This document shows, one piece after another, positions 13,462 to 18,480 of a stretch of DNA of 18,480 nt. The notes beneath the pieces are model-generated. The model had not been told where the DNA came from and ran no database searches. It worked only from the letters and a program-made list of their open reading frames with translations. A program made the position numbers and the translations under genes. Origin of the DNA: an uncultured Collinsella sp. (GTDB lineage: Bacteria; Actinomycetota; Coriobacteriia; Coriobacteriales; Coriobacteriaceae); assembly GCA_900765185.1 (NCBI GenBank), contig CAAFQT010000273.1:1-18480 (forward strand), written 5' to 3'. How positions within the stretch are numbered: the first letter of the stretch is position 1; each line of letters begins with the position of its first letter.

Positions 13462-14982
13462 GTGAGAGAGGAGAGCCCCCGACAAGGTATGAGGAGGCCC
13501 GACTCGGACCGTGCTTCCTCGCGGCGCAGCACACCGCGTTCCGGTCGCGGCGGGCAGTCGTTTAGCGAACGCTATATTGCCGGCGTTCCCGCCCGTATCA
13601 TGCGCCCCCGTTTGATATTCATGGCCTGCTTGTTTACCTTGGTATGCTTTGGCCTGCTGATGGTGTACTCGGCGTCTTCGGTCGAGGCGCTGCACGAGAA
13701 TGGCTCGGCGACGTTTTTTCTGGGTCGACAGGCCGCGTTTGCCGTGGTCGGTGTTCTGGCGCTGATTGCCATCGTGCGCGTTTTGCCGGACAGCTGGTTT
13801 GGGGAGGATGTGCTCAGGATCTTCCTCATAGGCATGATAGGGCTACTGTTTCTGGTGTTCTTGGTGGGCAGCGGCAGCCGTGGCGCCACGCGCTGGCTTA
13901 ACATCGCCGGTATTCAGTTCCAGCCTTCCGAGTTTTTAAAGCCATTTGCCATTGCGTATTCGGCCATCATGCTTGATCGCTTCTTTTCGCCCGGTGGCAA
14001 CATCAACGAATTCCTTCGCAAGATGGGCATCTACCTGGGCATTTCGCTCTTTCTGATCTTTATCCAGCCCGATTTCGGTACTGTCCTGATCATCCTGTTG
14101 ACCCTCATGTGCATGGCGTTGTTTGCGGGTCTCGACCCCAGATTTATCATCGGCGTGCTAATCTTCGGCATTCTCGTGATCGTGATTGCGCTTGTCGCAG
14201 AGCCGTACCGTATGGTGCGTATTCAGGTTGCCTTGAACCCTTGGGCCGACGAGTATGGTGACGGCTATCAGGCCACGCTTGCCATTATGGCCTTTGCCTC
14301 GGGCGGTCTGTTCGGCCGTGGCATCGGCAACTCAACCATGAAGTACTCGTATCTGCCCGAGGCGCACAATGACTACATCCTGGCCATCATTGGCGAGGAA
14401 GTCGGTTTTGTCGGAACCGTGCTGTTCTTCTTGGTGTTTGCGATGCTGATCTACTCGGCGTTTCGCATTGCCGAGCAGGCGACCGATCGCCGGGGCGCGC
14501 TTATGGCGTCTGGCTCCGCGGTCATTCTCGCAGTGCAGTTTTTGATTAACGCGCTGGGCATCCTCAACGTGTTTCCCATGACGGGCAAACCGTTGCCGTT
14601 TATTAGCTACGGCGGTTCGTCGATTATTGTGTCGCTCATGCTTGCCGGGTTGATCCTGCGCGTTTCGTACGAGAGCGCCCGTCGCGATGAGTACGACCGT
14701 CGCCGCGAGAGCTTTGCCGTTATGGATGAGAGTACCGCCGGCGTGCCCCACGTGCGCGGCGAGCGATCTTCGCGTAACGGTTTTACCGTCCTGGATGGCT
14801 CTGCGACCGAGCCGGCAGCCCGCCCGCGTCAGCGAACGGCGCCGCAAGGTCGTCCTCAGCGCCCCAGCCCTCGCAACGCGGGCGGCGGATATAATCGAAT
14901 CGATTTGAACTCGGACCCGTCGGCGCGTCTGCGTACCGACGACCAGGGACCGCGTGTACGAAGGGACTACCATGACCGATAA
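13462..14982 (+). CDS. ftsW: Septal peptidoglycan glycosyltransferase FtsW (SEDS family)
   Basis: FtsW is the SEDS glycosyltransferase that polymerises lipid II at the septum together with FtsI. The protein has about ten membrane segments (about 48-402) and the SEDS signature PEAHNDYILAIIGEEVGFVG (299-318), with the functional Asp304. GKPLPFISYGGSS (375-387) is also present. The GTG at 13462 is chosen because AGGGG (13451-13455) lies 6 nt upstream; a TTG at 13456 or an ATG at 13489 are alternatives. The first 47 and last 100 or so residues are Arg/Pro/Ser-rich and predicted disordered, which recalls the tailed FtsW of mycobacteria. It is named FtsW rather than RodA because of its place among the mur genes. 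It overlaps murG by 11 bp. Confidence 0.95.
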   Translation: MREESPRQGMRRPDSDRASSRRSTPRSGRGGQSFSERYIAGVPARIMRPRLIFMACLFTLVCFGLLMVYSASSVEALHENGSATFFLGRQAAFAVVGVLALIAIVRVLPDSWFGEDVLRIFLIGMIGLLFLVFLVGSGSRGATRWLNIAGIQFQPSEFLKPFAIAYSAIMLDRFFSPGGNINEFLRKMGIYLGISLFLIFIQPDFGTVLIILLTLMCMALFAGLDPRFIIGVLIFGILVIVIALVAEPYRMVRIQVALNPWADEYGDGYQATLAIMAFASGGLFGRGIGNSTMKYSYLPEAHNDYILAIIGEEVGFVGTVLFFLVFAMLIYSAFRIAEQATDRRGALMASGSAVILAVQFLINALGILNVFPMTGKPLPFISYGGSSIIVSLMLAGLILRVSYESARRDEYDRRRESFAVMDESTAGVPHVRGERSSRNGFTVLDGSATEPAARPRQRTAPQGRPQRPSPRNAGGGYNRIDLNSDPSARLRTDDQGPRVRRDYHDR

Positions 14983-16087
14983 AATGACCGTTGCTATTGC
15001 AGCCGGCGGCACGGCCGGGCACATCAACCCCGCGCTCGCCTTGGCCGAAGAGCTGCGTGACCGTGGCCACCACGTTGTGTTCGTGGGCCAGTCGCGCAAG
15101 CTCGAGGGTCGTCTGGTCCCCGAGGCTGGGTTTGATTTTGTGCCCATTACGGTCACGGGCTTCGACCGCTCCCGTCCTTGGACGGCGCTGACCTCGCTGT
15201 GGCGTGTCAACAAAGCCAAGCGTGCGCTCGCCAGTCATTTCTCAAAGGTCGGCAAGCCCGATGCCGCCATTGGTTTTGGTGCCTATGTCGAGGTTCCGCT
15301 GCTGGGGTGGTGCAAGGGCGCGGGCGTTCCGTATCTGCTGCATGAGCAGAACTCTGTTCCGGGCCTGGCCAACAAGATGATGAACTCCCACGCCGCCCGC
15401 GTGTGCATCTCGGTGCCGGCAGCGCGTTCGGTCTTTGAGCGCGAAGGTGACCCTGACCACGTGCTCATGACCGGCAACCCCGTACGTCGCTCGGTGATCG
15501 AGGGCGATCGCGCTCGCGGCCGCAAGGCACTTGGCGTTCCCGAGGACGCTACGCTGCTGCTCGTCTTTGGCGGTTCACTTGGCGCCCAGCACCTCAACGA
15601 GCGTGTGGCTTCGCTCAAAAACGAGCTGCTTTCGCGCAAGAACCTCTATGTGTTGCATTCGACGGGTGCCGACGGCTTTGAGGAGACCGAGCGCGCTTTG
15701 GCGCTGACGCCCGAGGAGGCGAAGCGTTACCGCGTCCAGCCTTACATCGACAACATGGGCGATATGCTGGCTGCTGCCGATTTGGTGCTCTCGCGTTCGG
15801 GCGCATCGAGCGTGGCCGAGATCGCTGCACTCGCCGTGCCTTCGGTGCTCGTGCCGTACCCGCATGCGACGGCCGACCACCAAACCACCAATGCCCGTTA
15901 TCTGGTCGACGCTGGGGCCGGCGTGCTCTGCGCCGATGCCGATATCGACGGTTCTGCCTTTGCCGATGAACTGCTGCACCTGGTCGATGACGCGGCGGCG
16001 CGCGACGCCATGCGTCAGGCGGCGCGTGGTCTGGCTCAGGATAGGGCCGCCGCTCTTCTGGCGGATGCGGTAGAGGGTTTGCGTTAG
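14972..16087 (+). CDS. murG: Lipid II synthase, GlcNAc transferase
   Basis: MurG adds GlcNAc from UDP-GlcNAc to lipid I on the cytoplasmic face of the membrane, forming lipid II. The 371-residue GT-B protein has the glycine-rich loop GGTAGHINP (12-20), a HEQNSVPGLANK acceptor-side block, FGGSLGAQHLNE and the UDP-GlcNAc site SRSGASSVAEIAALAVPSVL followed by PYPHATADHQTTNA. The ATG at 14972 is preferred because AAGGGA (14961-14966) lies 5 nt upstream; an in-frame ATG at 14954 would add six unconserved residues. Its start lies inside the last codons of ftsW (11-bp overlap), which suggests translational coupling. A 97-bp gap follows before murC. Confidence 0.97.
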   Translation: MTDKMTVAIAAGGTAGHINPALALAEELRDRGHHVVFVGQSRKLEGRLVPEAGFDFVPITVTGFDRSRPWTALTSLWRVNKAKRALASHFSKVGKPDAAIGFGAYVEVPLLGWCKGAGVPYLLHEQNSVPGLANKMMNSHAARVCISVPAARSVFEREGDPDHVLMTGNPVRRSVIEGDRARGRKALGVPEDATLLLVFGGSLGAQHLNERVASLKNELLSRKNLYVLHSTGADGFEETERALALTPEEAKRYRVQPYIDNMGDMLAAADLVLSRSGASSVAEIAALAVPSVLVPYPHATADHQTTNARYLVDAGAGVLCADADIDGSAFADELLHLVDDAAARDAMRQAARGLAQDRAAALLADAVEGLR

Positions 16088-16119
16088 TTAGACGGGATAT
16101 CGTCGGTCGCCCTCGCGCT

Positions 16120-16137
16120 GGTGCGGTAGGTGCGGTA
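16120..16137 (+). repeat. Tandem 9-bp direct repeat ahead of murC
   Basis: GGTGCGGTA occurs twice in direct succession (16120-16128, 16129-16137) in the murG-murC gap. A weak -10-like TACAGT overlaps its end at 16136-16141. It may be a regulator half-site pair or simple slippage; nothing more can be said. Confidence 0.5.
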
Positions 16138-16184
16138 CAGTTAACGGGTTACAGGCAGTGTTTACGCAAGGAGTACACGAGCAC

Positions 16185-17603
16185 ATGGCTGATTCCCAGA
16201 CTGCAACCTCCGCGCCCGAGTTTAAGAGCGCCCACTTTATCGGTATCGGCGGCGCCGGCATGAGCGGCATCGCCCTCGTTCTTCACGAGCGCGGTTATGC
16301 CGTTACCGGCTCCGACCTTAAGACGTCACGTTATATCCGCCAGCTTACCCGCGCTGGTGTGAAGGTGCATGTGGGCCATGAGGCCGCCACGATCGACGAG
16401 GTCAAGCCCGACGTGGTTGTTGTCTCCACCGCTATTCCGGAGTCCAACCCTGAACTCGTGCGCGCTCGCGAGCTTGGTATTCCCGTGTGGCCCCGTGCCA
16501 AGATGCTCTCTGCTTTGGGCCACGGCTACACCACCGTCGCTGTTGCCGGCACGCATGGCAAGACCACCACGTCTTCGATGTGCGCCACCATGCTCGACCG
16601 CATGGGTCTGGATCCGAGCTTCTTGATCGGTGGCATCGTCGAGGGCTATGACACGAACGGCAAGAACGGCTCGGGCGACTACTTTGTCGCTGAGGCCGAC
16701 GAGTCCGACAGCTCCTTCCTGTTCCTGAACCCCAACGTGGTCATCGTGACCAACGTCGAGGCCGACCACCTCGATCACTACTCGGGTATCGAGGAGATCG
16801 AGGCAACTTTCGCCAAATTCATGAGCCTGGTGGGCGAGGACGGCACCGTCATCGTCTGCGGTGAGGACCCGCATCTGGTCGAGCTCGCCAAGTCGACGGG
16901 CCGTCACGTGCTTTCCTACGGCTTTGCCGAGAGCAACGACATCGTCTGCATGCACCCGGATGTCAAGGGCATCCAGAGCGATTTTATCGTTCGCTTTGAG
17001 GACGGCACTGAGCACGCTGTGGAGATCAAGAGCAATCCCGGTCGCCACAACATGCTCAACGCCACGGCGGTGCTCACCGTCGCCCATGTCCTGGGCCTTG
17101 ACATCGACGCCGCCGCCAAGGCGCTCTCGAGCTTTGAGGGCGTCCGCCGTCGCTTTACCCACGTGGGCGATATCGATGGCATCACCGTGGTCGATGATTA
17201 CGGCCATCACCCCACCGAGATCAAGGCGACGCTTGCTGCTGCTTCGTCGCTGGGCTACAAGCACGTCGACGTCGTGTTCCAGCCGCACCGCTATTCGCGC
17301 CTGCAGGCCCTGTGCGACGACTTTGCCGATGCATTTGCCAATGCCGATAAACTGCTGCTGATTGATGTGTTCTCGGCTGGCGAGATGCCCATTCCGGGTG
17401 TCACCTCTAAGATGCTCGCCGATACCGTGCGCGCCAAGCATCCTGGCAAGGAGGTCGTGTACTGCTCCAGCCGTCTTGAGCTCAATCAGGAGCTCGAGCA
17501 GATGGTGGGCGAGGGCGACCTGCTGCTCACTATGGGTGCCGGTGACGTTACGACCGTCGGTCCCGAGTTCATTGAGTATCTGACTGTCAAGAAAGACGCT
17601 TAA
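16185..17603 (+). CDS. murC: UDP-MurNAc:L-alanine ligase
   Basis: MurC starts the muropeptide stem by joining L-alanine to UDP-MurNAc. The 472-residue protein has the N-terminal Rossmann motif HFIGIGGAGMSGIA (17-30) and the P-loop VAGTHGKTTTSSM (120-132). The central domain also has EADESD (170-175) and TNVEADHLDHY (189-199). The C-terminal domain carries the MurC-specific DDYGHHPTEI. The ATG at 16185 is chosen because AAGGAG (16168-16173) lies 11 nt upstream; a GTG at 16158 would place that site inside the gene. The 97-bp gap after murG holds a tandem repeat and could contain a promoter, though none is convincing. murB starts 5 nt after the stop. Confidence 0.97.
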   Translation: MADSQTATSAPEFKSAHFIGIGGAGMSGIALVLHERGYAVTGSDLKTSRYIRQLTRAGVKVHVGHEAATIDEVKPDVVVVSTAIPESNPELVRARELGIPVWPRAKMLSALGHGYTTVAVAGTHGKTTTSSMCATMLDRMGLDPSFLIGGIVEGYDTNGKNGSGDYFVAEADESDSSFLFLNPNVVIVTNVEADHLDHYSGIEEIEATFAKFMSLVGEDGTVIVCGEDPHLVELAKSTGRHVLSYGFAESNDIVCMHPDVKGIQSDFIVRFEDGTEHAVEIKSNPGRHNMLNATAVLTVAHVLGLDIDAAAKALSSFEGVRRRFTHVGDIDGITVVDDYGHHPTEIKATLAAASSLGYKHVDVVFQPHRYSRLQALCDDFADAFANADKLLLIDVFSAGEMPIPGVTSKMLADTVRAKHPGKEVVYCSSRLELNQELEQMVGEGDLLLTMGAGDVTTVGPEFIEYLTVKKDA

Positions 17604-17608
17604 GTCTA

Positions 17609-18480
17609 ATGGGTCTGTTTAACGCCGTCATGGCGCTCTCGGGCATGATCGACACGGATGTGATCGAGGACGAGCGCCTTGCGCGTCATACGAGCTATCG
17701 TATCGGCGGCAAGGCCGACCTCTTTGTGACGTGCCATAGCTATCATGCCCTCCGCCGCGCCGTGGCGGTGCTCGATCGCGAGCAGGTGCCGTGGGTCATC
17801 ATCGGCAAGGGCTCCAATCTGCTGGTTGCCGATGGCGGTTATCGCGGCGCCGTCATTTCGCTCGGACGTGAGTTTCAGCGCACGGTTGTTGCCGATGACG
17901 GTTGTACGCTGACGGTCGGTGCGGGCGTGATGTTTGCGCGCCTGGTCAACGATGTCCTGTCGCGTAGCCTCTCGGGCCTTGAGTTTGCCGTTGGCATCCC
18001 TGGTTCGGTTGGCGGTGCGATATCTATGAATGCCGGCACACGGACCGAGTGGATTGGCTCGCTGGTTGAGGATGTCGTAACGTTTGACCCGGCATCCGGT
18101 ATCAAACATTATGCGGGGTCCGAGATCACTTGGGGCTACCGCGAATGTAGCCTTCCCCGCAATGAGATCATCCTCGAGTGCGTGCTCAAGCTTAAACCGG
18201 CGCCCAAGGCCGACATTCGCGAGCGCATGGAGCGGTACCTGACGAGGCGCAAGCGTACACAGCCCATGGGTCGCGCATCCTGCGGGTCGGTCTTTCGCAA
18301 CCCGCCCGATGCGAGCGTGGGCAAGCTTATCGAGGATTGTGGATTAAAGGGTTTTTCGATTGGCGGCGCGGAAGTTTCGCCCGTTCACGCTAATTTTATC
18401 GTTAATAACGGAACTGCCTCGGCCGATGACGTTGCCGCGGTTATCAGACATGTGCACGGAAAGGTGAGGGAGGCGTATGG
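17609..18480 (+). CDS. murB: UDP-N-acetylenolpyruvoylglucosamine reductase, cut by the right edge
   Basis: MurB reduces UDP-GlcNAc-enolpyruvate to UDP-MurNAc with NADPH and FAD. The visible 290 codons start at the ATG at 17609 and run off the window without a stop. FAD-domain motifs are HTSYRIGGKADLF, IGKGSNLLVADGG and EFAVGIPGSVGGAISMNAG. The substrate domain shows WGYRECSL and PMGRASCGSVFRNP, with the serine that acts as general acid in the CGS triplet, then SPVHANFIVN. The sequence is of the shorter, Gram-positive-like type. The C-terminal catalytic Glu lies beyond the edge. Ribosome binding is weak; the ATGs at 17630 and 17645 are shorter alternatives. It directly follows murC, as in many Gram-positive clusters. 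Confidence 0.95.
   Translation, partial: MGLFNAVMALSGMIDTDVIEDERLARHTSYRIGGKADLFVTCHSYHALRRAVAVLDREQVPWVIIGKGSNLLVADGGYRGAVISLGREFQRTVVADDGCTLTVGAGVMFARLVNDVLSRSLSGLEFAVGIPGSVGGAISMNAGTRTEWIGSLVEDVVTFDPASGIKHYAGSEITWGYRECSLPRNEIILECVLKLKPAPKADIRERMERYLTRRKRTQPMGRASCGSVFRNPPDASVGKLIEDCGLKGFSIGGAEVSPVHANFIVNNGTASADDVAAVIRHVHGKVREAY

Noticed and set aside
16326..17441. Minus-strand open frame opposite murC
   Set aside because: Shadow of murC codon usage; no ribosome binding site or domain.

Overview
This is a G+C-rich actinobacterial window that carries most of a division and cell-wall (dcw/mra) gene cluster on the + strand. Gene order, protein sequences and base composition best fit a Coriobacteriia genome, most likely Collinsella or a close relative. 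That placement is an inference from the proteins, because no rRNA or other taxonomic marker is present. No tRNA, rRNA, CRISPR array, insertion sequence or phage gene was recognised.

Layout. Positions 1-274 are mostly non-coding. They hold a possible divergent gene start at the left edge, a striking 30-bp hairpin (99-167) and a promoter for a DUF1846 protein (275-1756). A terminator (1791-1823) closes that gene. A small winged-helix regulator (2013-2351) follows, with its own -10-like element and terminator. Next come pyrG (CTP synthase, 2530-4191) and, two bases later, a XerC/XerD-type recombinase (4194-5135). Positions 5136-5596 form a 461-bp control region. It contains a perfect 20-bp hairpin with a T-tail, a G-quadruplex-type G-tract array, TGGG repeats suitable for MraZ, short direct and inverted repeats, and a good promoter (TTGAAA-17-TATTAT). 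The rest is the dcw cluster: mraZ, rsmH, an FtsL-like gene, ftsI, murF, mraY, murD, ftsW, murG, murC and murB, the last cut off by the right edge.

How the genes work together. MurC, MurD and MurF (with MurB supplying UDP-MurNAc) build the cytoplasmic muropeptide. MraY loads it on undecaprenyl phosphate and MurG adds GlcNAc to give lipid II. FtsW (SEDS glycosyltransferase) and FtsI (transpeptidase) polymerise and cross-link it at the septum, with the FtsL-like protein as a likely partner. MraZ and RsmH are the usual regulator and 16S rRNA methyltransferase at the head of such clusters. murE, which normally lies between ftsI and murF, is absent, and a 127-bp structured gap occupies that place.

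No new multi-gene system is apparent. The unusual material is regulatory: the mraZ control region, the pyrG leader with a C-tract start and 5' hairpin, and two long hairpins that look like dispersed repeats. These are sequence-based hypotheses.
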